In this document: one piece after another, positions 56,023 to 64,000 of the stretch | Layout of the letters: each line of letters opens with the position of its first letter | Position numbering within the stretch: position 1 is the stretch's first letter | Assembly (NCBI RefSeq): GCF_000831645.3 | Contig: NZ_CP012559.1 | Span: forward strand, 2,356,001 to 2,420,000 | Length of the DNA: 64,000 nucleotides | Reading direction: 5' to 3' | Origin: Companilactobacillus heilongjiangensis | GTDB lineage: Bacteria; Bacillota; Bacilli; Lactobacillales; Lactobacillaceae | Made by a program: the position numbers and the translations under genes | Notes under the pieces: generated by a model | Database searches by the model: none | Told to the model about the DNA's origin: nothing | The model's input: the letters and a program-made list of their open reading frames with translations, nothing else

Positions 56023-56886
56023 ATGGCAGATAAAATTTTAGTAATTGGTGGTACGGGTAACATCGGTTATCCGCTAATTAAATATTTAAATCAGCAAGAC
56101 GTTCAAATCGTAGCTGGGACACACAATATACAAAAAGCTCAGGCAAAGTTTGAGGGCTTGAGTAATGTAGAAATTAAACATTTCGACTTCCTAGATCCAT
56201 CGACTTTTGAAGCTGCTTTTGACGGTGTAAACAAAGTATTCTTCGTTCGCCCTCCACAACTGGCAAAGCCGAAACAAGATATGTTGCCATTTCTAACCTT
56301 TGCCAAGCAAAAACAAATTCAACAAATTGTCTTCGTATCTTTGATTGGTGTCGAAAAGAATCCCATGACTCCACATCATAAAATTGAACAGATGATTCTC
56401 GATTTGAAGATTCCATACACTTTCATACGGCCAAGTTTCTTCATGCAAAATCTCAATACAACGCACCGTGAGGATATTCAAAAGAATCATGATTTGTTCA
56501 TCCCCGCTGGAAACGCTAGAACAAGTTTCATCGACACACGTGATATTGGTGAAGTCGCTGGCATCACTCTAATGAACGACAAATATCTCAACCAAAAACT
56601 AAATATCACCGGTCCAGCAGCTTTGTCATATCAAGAAATTGCCAAAATTATGACTAAAGTTCTAGGAACCCCAATAACTTACAGCAAACCAAGTCTTTTA
56701 AAATTTAGAAAAGTAATGTTAAAGCGTGGCATCAAAAAGGATTTCGTCAACGTAATGGTCATGCTTTACTTGATAACACAACTTGGCAATGCCAAAGAAG
56801 TTACCGATACAGCTGCAAAAGTACTAGGCCACACACCCAGAACAATTCAAAATTACATTTATGATTATCAAGACTACTTTAAATAA
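56023..56886 (+). CDS. NmrA-family NAD(P)-binding protein
   Basis: 287 residues. N-terminal VIGGTGNIGYPLIKYLNQ Rossmann motif, then QQIVFVSLIGVEKN and YTFIRPSFFMQNLNTT, as in NmrA/HSCARG-type and azoreductase-like proteins. It may be an NAD(P)H-dependent reductase or a redox sensor. It stands alone, with its terminator directly after. Confidence 0.9.
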   Translation: MADKILVIGGTGNIGYPLIKYLNQQDVQIVAGTHNIQKAQAKFEGLSNVEIKHFDFLDPSTFEAAFDGVNKVFFVRPPQLAKPKQDMLPFLTFAKQKQIQQIVFVSLIGVEKNPMTPHHKIEQMILDLKIPYTFIRPSFFMQNLNTTHREDIQKNHDLFIPAGNARTSFIDTRDIGEVAGITLMNDKYLNQKLNITGPAALSYQEIAKIMTKVLGTPITYSKPSLLKFRKVMLKRGIKKDFVNVMVMLYLITQLGNAKEVTDTAAKVLGHTPRTIQNYIYDYQDYFK

Positions 56887-56889
56887 CGT

Positions 56890-56924
56890 AAAAAGGAGAA
56901 AACTAAAATGTTTTCTCCTTTTTT
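56890..56924 (+). terminator. Terminator after the NmrA-family gene
   Basis: AAAAAGGAGAAAAC, loop TAAAAT and GTTTTCTCCTTTTTT. Perfect stem. Confidence 0.92.
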
Positions 56925-56977
56925 CTACTATTAATATATGTTTTTTCTGATCAATAAATACATTTGATACGGATTAA

Positions 56978-57159
56978 CTAGTCGGAAGAGTTGAGAGTAT
57001 TCATCCGCAGCGAAAGTAGCGTTATGGCTTTAGCCATTACACTACCTGGCGTGTTGGAGACTTTCCGGTCTTTGGAAAGGCTTCAACCGAGGTTCGAGAC
57101 CGCTCTTTGGCTCGGGCCGTTCCGCGCAGCAGATGAATACTCTCAACTCTGGAGACGAC
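56978..57159 (-). repeat. Structured intergenic element, copy 3 (opposite orientation)
   Basis: Read on the minus strand it begins GTCGTCTCCAGAG and ends CTTCCGACTAG. Arms GAGTTGAGAGTATTCATC and GATGAATACTCTCAACTC pair perfectly. The inner hairpin (57016-57045) is GTAGTGTAATGGCT/AGCCATAACGCTAC, where copies 1 and 2 have GTGGTGTAAGAGCT/AGCTCTAACGCCAC. The middle hairpin is CTTTCC/GGAAAG. It lies between convergent genes. Confidence 0.85.
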
Positions 57160-57165
57160 CCCATT

Positions 57166-58032
57166 TTATAGCTTTCCACCAAACACAGGATAAGCGCTAG
57201 CTGCACCATAATTCATTTGGTCAATCTTCATCAAAGTATCCATATCTTCAGCTGAAATTTCAAAATCAATCTCGGCATTAGACTTCATATGCTCAGGGTT
57301 AGCTGACTTAGGCAAAACGATAACGTTCAATTGCCAGTCATAACGGATACACAATTGTGGCACGCTGACATGATACTTTTCAGCCATCTTTTTAATCCGT
57401 TCATCATTCATCGCAGCACCATGGGCAACTGGTGAGAATGCCTCAACAGCAATATCGTTAGCTTGTGAATACTTGATAATATCCATTGGTGTATCGCCGA
57501 TATGAATCTGAACTTGGTTAACAGCAGGCTTAGTATCGCTATTTTTAATCAAGTTGTCCAAATCTTCCTTATCAAAACTTGAAACACCGATAGTCTTCAA
57601 CTTACCAGCTTTAACGGCATCTTCCATTGCACGCCATGTTTCCAAATTTCCTTCAAAGTGACGGTCATTGCCTTGGTTAACTTCAGTCCATGGTTGAGGA
57701 TTGTGAATAATCATCATATCCAAATAATCCAAGCCCATCTTGTTCAAAGTTTCATCAATTGATTTTTTAGCTTCATCATAATTCTTAATTTCAGCAGCGA
57801 CTTTTGAATTTACAAAAATTTGGTCACGACTGACACTACTATTTAAAACTCCTTCGCCAACACCACGTTCATTGCCATAAGCTTGGGCTGTATCGATGTG
57901 ACGGTAGCCAATATCAAGTGCACTCTTAACTGCAGCAGCAACTTGATCATCAGGGATTTCCCAGACACCTAAAGCTAATTTAGGAATCTTTACTCCATTA
58001 TTTAAAGTGATTGTTTCATCAAAAATTGACAT
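57166..58032 (-). CDS. Aldo/keto reductase (2,5-diketogluconate reductase type)
   Basis: 288 residues. The TIM-barrel AKR pattern is clear: GYRHIDTAQAYGNERGVGEG with catalytic Asp and Tyr, the lysine in VNSKV, the His in MIIHNPQPW, and IVLPKSANPEHM for NADPH. It reduces carbonyl compounds with NADPH. It follows the acetyltransferase gene by 15 bases on the same strand and is likely cotranscribed. Confidence 0.94.
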   Translation of the reverse strand: MSIFDETITLNNGVKIPKLALGVWEIPDDQVAAAVKSALDIGYRHIDTAQAYGNERGVGEGVLNSSVSRDQIFVNSKVAAEIKNYDEAKKSIDETLNKMGLDYLDMMIIHNPQPWTEVNQGNDRHFEGNLETWRAMEDAVKAGKLKTIGVSSFDKEDLDNLIKNSDTKPAVNQVQIHIGDTPMDIIKYSQANDIAVEAFSPVAHGAAMNDERIKKMAEKYHVSVPQLCIRYDWQLNVIVLPKSANPEHMKSNAEIDFEISAEDMDTLMKIDQMNYGAASAYPVFGGKL

Positions 58033-58047
58033 ATAATTTTCTCCTTC

Positions 58048-58587
58048 TTAATTGCATTTAATAGTTTTAATGATGCGGGCCGGTACACCACCCACCACAG
58101 TATTGGCAGGGACATTTTTTGTCACAACTGCACCCGCAGCGACGATAGCATTTTCACCGATAATTGTTCCCGGTGTGACGGTAACATTCGCACCCAACCA
58201 AGCATTATCGTGAATATAGACCGATTTAAAACTCAAATGACGTCTATCGGCAGGATTAGTACGATGATTAACAGATGTTATCGTGACATTAGGTCCAATC
58301 AAAACGTTATCGCCAATATAAATTCCACCGAGATCAACGAACATTGAACAATTGCTGATATAAACATTTTTACCAATATGCAGGTTTTGCCCAAAGTCGG
58401 TATAAAATGGCAATCTAATTTCAGTCGTCTCATCAATTTTTTCATTGGTAATTTGGCTGACAAGGTCGCGAGTCTCCGCTTTCGTATGTGGCGAATCGTT
58501 CAACTGTTGCACTAACATTTGGTTGCGACGATTGACCTTTTCGATTTGTTCGTAGGCCTCTGTCCCTACATCCATTTCTGATTTCAT
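58048..58587 (-). CDS. Maltose/galactoside O-acetyltransferase-like protein (hexapeptide repeats)
   Basis: About 179 residues. A helical N-terminus precedes a left-handed beta-helix built of hexapeptides (IGKNVYISNCSMFVDLGGIYIGDNVLIGPNV). Catalytic His is likely in SVNHRTN, with the closing GGVPARIIK motif. It transfers acetyl from acetyl-CoA to a sugar. The start is ATG 58587 with AGAGG 8 bases upstream; the longer frame would overlap the divergent promoter. Confidence 0.9.
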   Translation of the reverse strand: MKSEMDVGTEAYEQIEKVNRRNQMLVQQLNDSPHTKAETRDLVSQITNEKIDETTEIRLPFYTDFGQNLHIGKNVYISNCSMFVDLGGIYIGDNVLIGPNVTITSVNHRTNPADRRHLSFKSVYIHDNAWLGANVTVTPGTIIGENAIVAAGAVVTKNVPANTVVGGVPARIIKTIKCN

Positions 58588-58696
58588 TTTAAGTACCTCT
58601 CTCTGATTGGATTCAGTATACAAAGAGATTATTATAATGTTAAATACTTATCATGAATCAATAACCATACCTTTTTCTTATAATAGGAGTCTATCA

Positions 58697-59584
58697 ATGG
58701 ATGTTAGAGTTTTACGCTACTTTATTGCCATCGCGCAGGAACAAAATATTTCTCGAGCTGCCCGTTTATTACATATTTCGCAACCGGCTTTATCACGACA
58801 AATCGCTGATTTGGAAACTAATTTGGGGACTCAATTATTCATTCGTGGCAAACGACAGATTCAACTGACTCAAGACGGTTATTACCTTTTGGAACGTGCC
58901 CACGAGATTGTCGATTTGGTCGATAAAACTACCTATAATTTACAAAAGCAGGACGTCGTCAGTGGAACTTTGGATATCGGAGCTGGCGAAAGCATTGCCA
59001 TTCAGGGTGTTATGGATACCGTCCACGACATCATTCACAAATATCCAGAAGTTCACGTTAACTTTAATAGTGGCGATTATACTGTGATTGAAGCTGCACT
59101 CGATAGCGGCGTTCTAGAATTCGGCATCATCATGGGACGACACGAATTTAATAACTACAATACTTTGGAGTTGCCGATGAAAAACCGTTGGGGTATTTTG
59201 ATGCGTAAGGACGAACAATTGACGACAAAAAAATACATCCAACCAAGTGATTTGATTGGACGTCCGCTATTAGTTTCCCATCAAATTAAGCAGCACCGTG
59301 ATTTCAAAAATTGGAGTCAGGGATTATTCGATCAATTCAACTTTGTGGGAACTTATAATTTAATTTTCAATGCTAGTTTGTTGGTCAAAACTGGCGCCTG
59401 TATGGCACTGACATATGATGATCTGGTAGACGTTTCCGCCGACAGTGATTTAACCTTTCGTCCACTATCTCCTGAATTAACCGATCCGAATACTTTGATT
59501 TGGAGTAAGAAACGAACTTTACCTGATGTGGATAAATTATTTTTAAAGACTCTCAAAGAAAAAATTGGAGAACAGTCAAAATGA
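58697..59584 (+). CDS. LysR-family transcriptional regulator
   Basis: About 295 residues. The HTH region reads MDVRVLRYFIAIAQEQNISR, then LLHISQPALSRQIADLE. An effector-binding domain follows. The start is ATG 58697 with AGGAG before it; the 30-residue extension to 58607 crosses the divergent promoter and is rejected. It is divergent from the acetyltransferase/aldo-keto reductase pair, its likely targets. It overlaps the next gene by 4 bases. Confidence 0.92.
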   Translation: MDVRVLRYFIAIAQEQNISRAARLLHISQPALSRQIADLETNLGTQLFIRGKRQIQLTQDGYYLLERAHEIVDLVDKTTYNLQKQDVVSGTLDIGAGESIAIQGVMDTVHDIIHKYPEVHVNFNSGDYTVIEAALDSGVLEFGIIMGRHEFNNYNTLELPMKNRWGILMRKDEQLTTKKYIQPSDLIGRPLLVSHQIKQHRDFKNWSQGLFDQFNFVGTYNLIFNASLLVKTGACMALTYDDLVDVSADSDLTFRPLSPELTDPNTLIWSKKRTLPDVDKLFLKTLKEKIGEQSK

Positions 59585-59991
59585 AAATATACTTTTCAGC
59601 CTCAATTCGGGGCGGACGTGACGATGTAAAAATTTACAAACAACTGATTGATTTTCTCAAACAGGATAATCAAGTTTTGACGGAACATATTGGCGACCCA
59701 TCCCTTTCAGTTGTCGGTCAAAAACAAGACGATTCATATATAAGAGACCGTGACATTGCCTGGCTCAAAGAAGCCGACCTAGTAGTGGCCGAAACTTCCA
59801 ATCCTAGCTTGGGCGTCGGTTACGAACTTGCCTACGCGGAGAAGTTGCACAAACCCGTCATTATCCTGCATAATTCTAAAAACGGCCAGTTGTCCGCAAT
59901 GATCAATGGGACTGATTATTTTAAAGATATTTTTGAATACTCAACAGTCACTGAAGCAATCACGATTTTAAAAAAGAAACTCAAATTATAG
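59581..59991 (+). CDS. Nucleoside 2-deoxyribosyltransferase-like protein
   Basis: 136 residues. MKIYFSASIRGG, RDRDIAWLKEADLVVAETS and NPSLGVGYELAYAEKL (catalytic Glu) fit the nucleoside 2-deoxyribosyltransferase/DNPH1 family. It would exchange bases on deoxynucleosides or hydrolyse deoxynucleotides. ATGA overlap with the LysR gene implies translation coupling, an unusual partnership. Confidence 0.85.
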   Translation: MKIYFSASIRGGRDDVKIYKQLIDFLKQDNQVLTEHIGDPSLSVVGQKQDDSYIRDRDIAWLKEADLVVAETSNPSLGVGYELAYAEKLHKPVIILHNSKNGQLSAMINGTDYFKDIFEYSTVTEAITILKKKLKL

Positions 59992-60003
59992 GGGGAAATA
60001 CAG

Positions 60004-60621
60004 ATGAAATCATCTAAATTAGTAACTTTAATTGCATTTTTAGCCATGGCCACAATTGGAGGATTATTAACTTCTCAAAGTGATGTTAAAGCCGTAAAAA
60101 TTGCTACAACCACTACCAGAAGAGGACCAGCCAAGCTTTATACTTCTGATGGGACGGAGATTACCGACCGTGCGTTAAGCCCAAATACAGAATGGGCTGT
60201 TGGTAAGATTATTACCCGCGACAATGGAGATTATTATTACCAAGTGGCTACTAATGAATATTTATCATACGAGGACTCTACCTTGTCTGATATTCAGAAT
60301 CCCGTTCAACAGCCTTTAATTGGTACCGTACGATCTCGCTTTCATGATGGTACTGTGACTATTGATAAAAACCTTGGTGGTATATCTCCCACACCTCGTC
60401 TACCTGAGGGCTCAAGATGGCGTATTGGTCAATGTCTTGTTAATACTTTCGGTGAAATATATGTTGAAGTAGCTAGAAATACATATGTTCCAGCTGTTCA
60501 TATGGTATTCAATCAAATATTACCAAATCCAACATATGATGTAGGGTTCTTTTATCAACCTTTCCGCGATCCACAAAGTGCGTATAACTATACCAGCATT
60601 GATGGTTGGTTCAATTTCTAA
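60004..60621 (+). CDS. Secreted protein with two SLAP-type domains, short paralogue
   Basis: 205 residues. Signal peptide 1-30 (ends DVKA). The first SLAP-like unit (AKLYTSDGTEITDRALSPNTEWAVG...VATNEYLSYED) is well kept. The second (about 110-165) is diverged, with RFHDGTVTIDKNLGGISP in place of the normal core. It lacks the asparagine-rich linker and CAP domain of the next gene. It may be a truncated duplicate or a small wall-bound protein. GGGGG lies before the ATG. Confidence 0.78.
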   Translation: MKSSKLVTLIAFLAMATIGGLLTSQSDVKAVKIATTTTRRGPAKLYTSDGTEITDRALSPNTEWAVGKIITRDNGDYYYQVATNEYLSYEDSTLSDIQNPVQQPLIGTVRSRFHDGTVTIDKNLGGISPTPRLPEGSRWRIGQCLVNTFGEIYVEVARNTYVPAVHMVFNQILPNPTYDVGFFYQPFRDPQSAYNYTSIDGWFNF

Positions 60622-60773
60622 AATTCACTTAATACACCTGATTAATTATTTATAACAAAAAATTGATTAGTCGGAAGGGCTATCTTTCAATTTTACCTAT
60701 TGATATATTAATTAAATTCTTCTATTCTTAAATTATCCGATATTTAGGATAATATGTTTAGGGGGATCCACAA

Positions 60774-62009
60774 ATGAAATATTCTAAATCAGCAACAATT
60801 ATCGCTGCTTTAGCAATGGCCTCTACAGCAGGTTTAGCTTTATCACAAAAACAAGCTGACGCCTCAACTATCGCGACCATAACTACCAAAGGACCAGCCA
60901 CGTTATACGATATCAATGGCAGTCCAATCACCAACCGCGCCCTTGCACCAAATACTAAATGGGCTGTCGGAACAATCTTTGTTGCCAACGGTAACATGGC
61001 TATTTATCAAGTTTCAACCAATGAATACTTGAGATCAACAGAAGCCAATTTAACGGGTGACTATGCCTACTTACAACCTAAGAAGACAGCCTCAACCGAC
61101 AAATTAGTAGGAAAAATCATTAATGGTAACGCGCAATTGTACCGTGACGATACCAACGCCATGTCTGACCGTTTGTTAGGAAATAATTCCAACTGGGCAA
61201 TTGGTAAGCATTATCTAAATAAAAATGGCGATGACTTCTTCCAAGTTTCAACTCACGAATATGTCAATGGCAAACATTTATCTTTGAACCATATGCCACA
61301 AGACACTACATACAGTGCTAACTTTGGTATTCCTGGCGCAAGCGTTGATACAAGTACTGAAACTACTACTTCAAACAACAATAATAATAACAACGATTGG
61401 TCAAATATCGGTACAGATAATAATTCAACCGTTGTAAATACTAACAACAATTCTAATAACAATAATGTTGATACAAATACCAACACAAATACTTCAACTA
61501 ATACGAATACAAACACGGCTTCATATAAACCAAATTTGGCAAATATTAATAAGTACTTTGTTGAATATTTGAACGCTTTGCATAAAGCTAATGGTACTGA
61601 CCCTGTTAACTTGGATAATGATATGATGACTTATGCTCAACAACGCGCTAGCCAACAAGATGGTGGCAATTTGGATCATTCAACTGCTACTAGAAACTTA
61701 TCAGAGAATCTATCAAGTGCTGGTTTCCATTATATGAGTTACGTTGGAATCAAATCAGACAAAGATGCAGCATACTTCCTATTAAAGGATTGGTATGACG
61801 AAGATAATAATTATTATCCAATGGGACAAGCTGGACACTTCGGTCACCGTGCTGCCCTAATTTATTCAGGTCCAAATGTTGGTTTAGGTATTACTGATGG
61901 TGATGCCGCCTTTAATGCCAACTGGCATGACCTTGATCAATTAAACGCACTATATGATTACACAGGCTCAAATCCTAATACTAAGTTCATCTCCAAAGAT
62001 GCTATCTAG
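60774..62009 (+). CDS. SLAP-anchored CAP-domain (SCP/PR1) protein
   Basis: 411 residues. Signal peptide 1-30 (ends QADA). Two SLAP units (about 40-90 and 115-170: LYDINGSPITNRALAPNT, LYRDDTNAMSDRLLGNNS), an Asn/Thr-rich linker (about 195-250), then a CAP domain (KYFVEYLNALHKANG, AQQRASQQ, LSENLSS, GHFGHRAALI, VGLGI). CAP proteins are extracellular, with varied binding or protease-like roles. Wall binding through SLAP is shared with the large repeat protein at 8623. Confidence 0.88.
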   Translation: MKYSKSATIIAALAMASTAGLALSQKQADASTIATITTKGPATLYDINGSPITNRALAPNTKWAVGTIFVANGNMAIYQVSTNEYLRSTEANLTGDYAYLQPKKTASTDKLVGKIINGNAQLYRDDTNAMSDRLLGNNSNWAIGKHYLNKNGDDFFQVSTHEYVNGKHLSLNHMPQDTTYSANFGIPGASVDTSTETTTSNNNNNNNDWSNIGTDNNSTVVNTNNNSNNNNVDTNTNTNTSTNTNTNTASYKPNLANINKYFVEYLNALHKANGTDPVNLDNDMMTYAQQRASQQDGGNLDHSTATRNLSENLSSAGFHYMSYVGIKSDKDAAYFLLKDWYDEDNNYYPMGQAGHFGHRAALIYSGPNVGLGITDGDAAFNANWHDLDQLNALYDYTGSNPNTKFISKDAI

Positions 62010-62025
62010 TAAATAATCTAATAAC

Positions 62026-62073
62026 AAAAAAATTCTCCAAATAACATTTCAAAATGTTATTTGGAGAATTTTT
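62026..62073 (+). terminator. Terminator after the SLAP-CAP gene
   Basis: AAAAATTCTCCAAATAACAT and its complement pair over more than 20 bp around a tiny loop, ending in TTTTT. Confidence 0.93.
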
Positions 62074-62185
62074 AATTTAACTGAAGGGTTAAACTCTAAA
62101 CCGTTTATACACGTTGCTGTATTAAGTTCAGTTGTAGTCTTATTCAATAATATACATGTATTAAACTAACCGGAGGAACCGATAG

Positions 62186-62491
62186 TTACTTATGTGATTT
62201 CTTATGTAAATAATCAACTTTAGATTCATAATCATCGATCAAAGCATTGACGTTCTGTTGACCTTTCCATCCTGAATATCCAAATAGTAACATCCCGAAT
62301 GCACCAAGAACCAACAATACAATACCTAAGATTTTTAACCATGAACTTTGAGCATGATAGAAGTAAATCAAGACAATTCCAATACCACCAAGAATAGTAA
62401 AGAGCTGGAACCAATAACCTAAATTCTTTAGCATATGTTTTTGATAAGTAACTTCTTGCTCATAACCATCTTTCATTTCTTGAAATGTCAT
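62186..62491 (-). CDS. Small two-TM membrane protein of unknown function
   Basis: 101 residues. An amphipathic start (MTFQEMKDGYEQEVTYQKHM) is followed by two hydrophobic segments (about 27-45 and 52-70) and a charged C-terminal tail. Not recognised. It lies downstream of the mannose-PTS genes on the same strand, separated by about 130 bases, so it may be in the same transcript. It is not the DUF956 protein that often follows such operons. Confidence 0.65.
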   Translation of the reverse strand: MTFQEMKDGYEQEVTYQKHMLKNLGYWFQLFTILGGIGIVLIYFYHAQSSWLKILGIVLLVLGAFGMLLFGYSGWKGQQNVNALIDDYESKVDYLHKKSHK

Positions 62492-62619
62492 CTTACTTCT
62501 CCTTTACATTTATTTCTAACTGAATATTTCAAAATATCCTAACCATCATATTCGTAATACCAACAAACATATTTAATTAAACTAGCAGGTAGATATTCTC
62601 ATACCTAGAGCCGGCTTTT

Positions 62620-63474
62620 TTAATATGAAAGACCTGGGTTGAAGAATCCAAGCAATACACCTACAAGTGAAACAGCAACCAAAATCAACATAGTCCAAAT
62701 AGCTGAAACATGTTTCTTAGTCATTAACCACCAGCAGAAGAATGTAATTGCAACGGTCAAGATTCCGGGATAAATACTATCCAACTTATCTTGTAAGTTT
62801 AGGAAAACCTTTCCGTTTGATCCAACTAATTTCAATGATGTTGTGACGTTAACCCATGAAGCTAGAACACCACCAACGACCATACTACCAACGATTCCGA
62901 TAGCGTGACGAATAGCTGCTCCTTGTTTACCAACTAGGAAACTAACGGCTTGGTCACCAAATTTGTAACCACGGAAGTATAGAAAACGTTGACCAAAGTA
63001 AGCGATTAGTACCCATGAAACGATATAGAAGATAGCACCAACTGGTGAACCACCTGAAGACATGCCTAATGAAATACCTAGCAAGATAGGAATCAATGTA
63101 CCATCAATCAATGAATCACCGATACCGGCGATAGGTCCCATAAGACCGGCACGCATATCATTAATTGTTTCGCCATCAATATTTTGACCGTTGGAACGAG
63201 CTTGTTCCATACTTGCTGTAATACCAACAATAACTGTACCCAACATAGGGTTTGTATTAAAGAAAGCTGTGTAAGCATGAATTGCTTTTACTTGATCATC
63301 ATGCTTTGGATATAATTTCTTGATAATTGGTAGCATTGAAGCCATGTAACCAAAAGTCTGCATATGTTCTTGAGAGAAACATGTTAGTGCTCCCCAGAAC
63401 CAACGATGGAAAGATTTATTTAATGTCTTCCGATCAAGTTTTTTCATAGTATCAGTAGTATTTTCCATGATCAA
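62620..63474 (-). CDS. PTS mannose-family IID component
   Basis: 284 residues. RKTLNKSFHRWFWGALTCFSQEHMQTFGYMASMLPIIKKLYP is the IID N-terminal signature. GLMGPIAGIGDSLIDGTLIP is the conserved central block, with TM segments to the C-terminus. It forms the membrane complex with IIC for uptake and phosphorylation of mannose-type sugars. The start overlaps IIC by 4 bases (ATGA). Confidence 0.93.
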   Translation of the reverse strand: MIMENTTDTMKKLDRKTLNKSFHRWFWGALTCFSQEHMQTFGYMASMLPIIKKLYPKHDDQVKAIHAYTAFFNTNPMLGTVIVGITASMEQARSNGQNIDGETINDMRAGLMGPIAGIGDSLIDGTLIPILLGISLGMSSGGSPVGAIFYIVSWVLIAYFGQRFLYFRGYKFGDQAVSFLVGKQGAAIRHAIGIVGSMVVGGVLASWVNVTTSLKLVGSNGKVFLNLQDKLDSIYPGILTVAITFFCWWLMTKKHVSAIWTMLILVAVSLVGVLLGFFNPGLSY

Positions 63475-64000
63475 ATATCCTCCTCATCGTCATCATCTGG
63501 TCCATCTGCAACCGACGGCGTACCATTATTTGAACCTCTTGCCATTTCAACTTCATAGAAGATAACGGCGAACAATAGTGAAATAACTGTTACTGAAACT
63601 AGGTTTAAGTGTAGAGATGCTGCTAATGTGAAACCAACTAAAAATGGTACAAAATCAAGTGGAGTATTAATAATTTGACGGAGTAAGATAGCAATTCCGA
63701 CACATGGAAGCATTCCACCAACAGTGAATAGTGTCTTCATAGCAACACCATCCATTGGTAAAGCATTACGTAATGCTGTAACAGCTGTAGAACCATAATA
63801 TGTTAGAAGCATTGTAGGAATGAATGAGAACAAAGCGTGTGAAATCCAAGGCCAGCCAAAGTTAACAGCAGTTAATTTATCAAGCTTACCATTGTGAACA
63901 TCTTTCCAACCAAATGATTGCCAAACTAGATTCATTGTTGCAACGGCGTAGTACAAGACAGTACCAACGGTACCAACCAAAGTACCAACTGATTTAGCAA
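63471..64000 (-). CDS. PTS mannose/sorbose-family IIC component (5' end beyond window)
   Basis: The frame is open to the window edge, so only about 176 C-terminal residues are present; an internal TTG at 63980 is not a likely start. Hydrophobic segments and PTMLLTYYGSTAVTALRNALP, then GGMLPCVGIAILLRQI, fit the mannose/sorbose IIC family. The C-terminus carries an unusual acidic tail (VADGPDDDDEEDI). It translocates the sugar together with IID. Confidence 0.88.
   Translation of the reverse strand, partial: AKSVGTLVGTVGTVLYYAVATMNLVWQSFGWKDVHNGKLDKLTAVNFGWPWISHALFSFIPTMLLTYYGSTAVTALRNALPMDGVAMKTLFTVGGMLPCVGIAILLRQIINTPLDFVPFLVGFTLAASLHLNLVSVTVISLLFAVIFYEVEMARGSNNGTPSVADGPDDDDEEDI

Noticed and set aside
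56991-57200. 69-residue open frame inside element copy 3
   Set aside because: It follows the inverted-repeat structure, has no ribosome site and resembles no protein.
60658-60773. Full copy of the 180-bp element between the two SLAP genes
   Set aside because: Only one end-like sequence (TTAGTCGGAAGG) is present; neither the core nor a partner arm is found.
62186-62491. DUF956 (ManO) protein of the mannose PTS operon
   Set aside because: DUF956 proteins are soluble with a different pattern; this is a two-TM protein.

Overview
The window looks like chromosome of an AT-rich member of the Lactobacillaceae. The evidence is the carAB leader with PyrR loops, an asparagine T-box in front of asnA, surface proteins built on SLAP (S-layer-type) domains, a PepN aminopeptidase, a mannose-family PTS and a cinnamoyl esterase very close to the L. 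johnsonii type. The SLAP proteins and gene mix suggest Companilactobacillus, but that genus assignment is inference. No rRNA or tRNA genes were seen.

Layout. 1-7.8 kb: end of sbcD, sbcC, then carAB on the opposite strand behind a PyrR attenuator, with a second complete PyrR-type leader upstream. 8-12 kb: a decayed HNH nuclease remnant and a large SLAP-anchored repeat protein whose promoter carries four exactly 11-bp-phased response-regulator half-sites. 12-19 kb: MocR regulator/LysE exporter pair, a GT-C-type membrane protein, a LysR regulator and acetyltransferase, and T-box-asnA. 19.4-29.6 kb: an accessory defence island, consisting of a type I restriction system with an inverted start-less second hsdS cassette and a tyrosine recombinase, plus a Fic gene. 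Three of these genes (recombinase, hsdM, fic) carry an in-frame stop and hsdM also has a frameshifting deletion, so the switch looks locked and the methylase dead. 29.8-38 kb: LiaF-like/LytTR pair, zinc-ribbon membrane proteins with an SGNH hydrolase, and a Mn/Zn-type ABC transporter. 38-48 kb: a TOTE-type primase-helicase, an L-type lectin/WxL surface protein, PepN, and an AAA_14/DUF4143 ATPase behind three 39-bp palindromic repeats. 48-60 kb: small regulators and redox enzymes. 60-64 kb: two SLAP proteins, one with a CAP domain, and the 3' part of a mannose-family PTS operon.

The least explained signal lies between genes. Three elements of about 180 bp (46.4, 50.0 and 57.0 kb) share a core but have different terminal arms that remain self-complementary in each copy; an inner hairpin also changes by compensatory pairs. 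A second, unrelated family occurs as a tandem pair of about 120 bp at 52.36-52.61 kb and shows the same behaviour. These look like structured RNA or single-stranded-DNA elements, possibly mobile.
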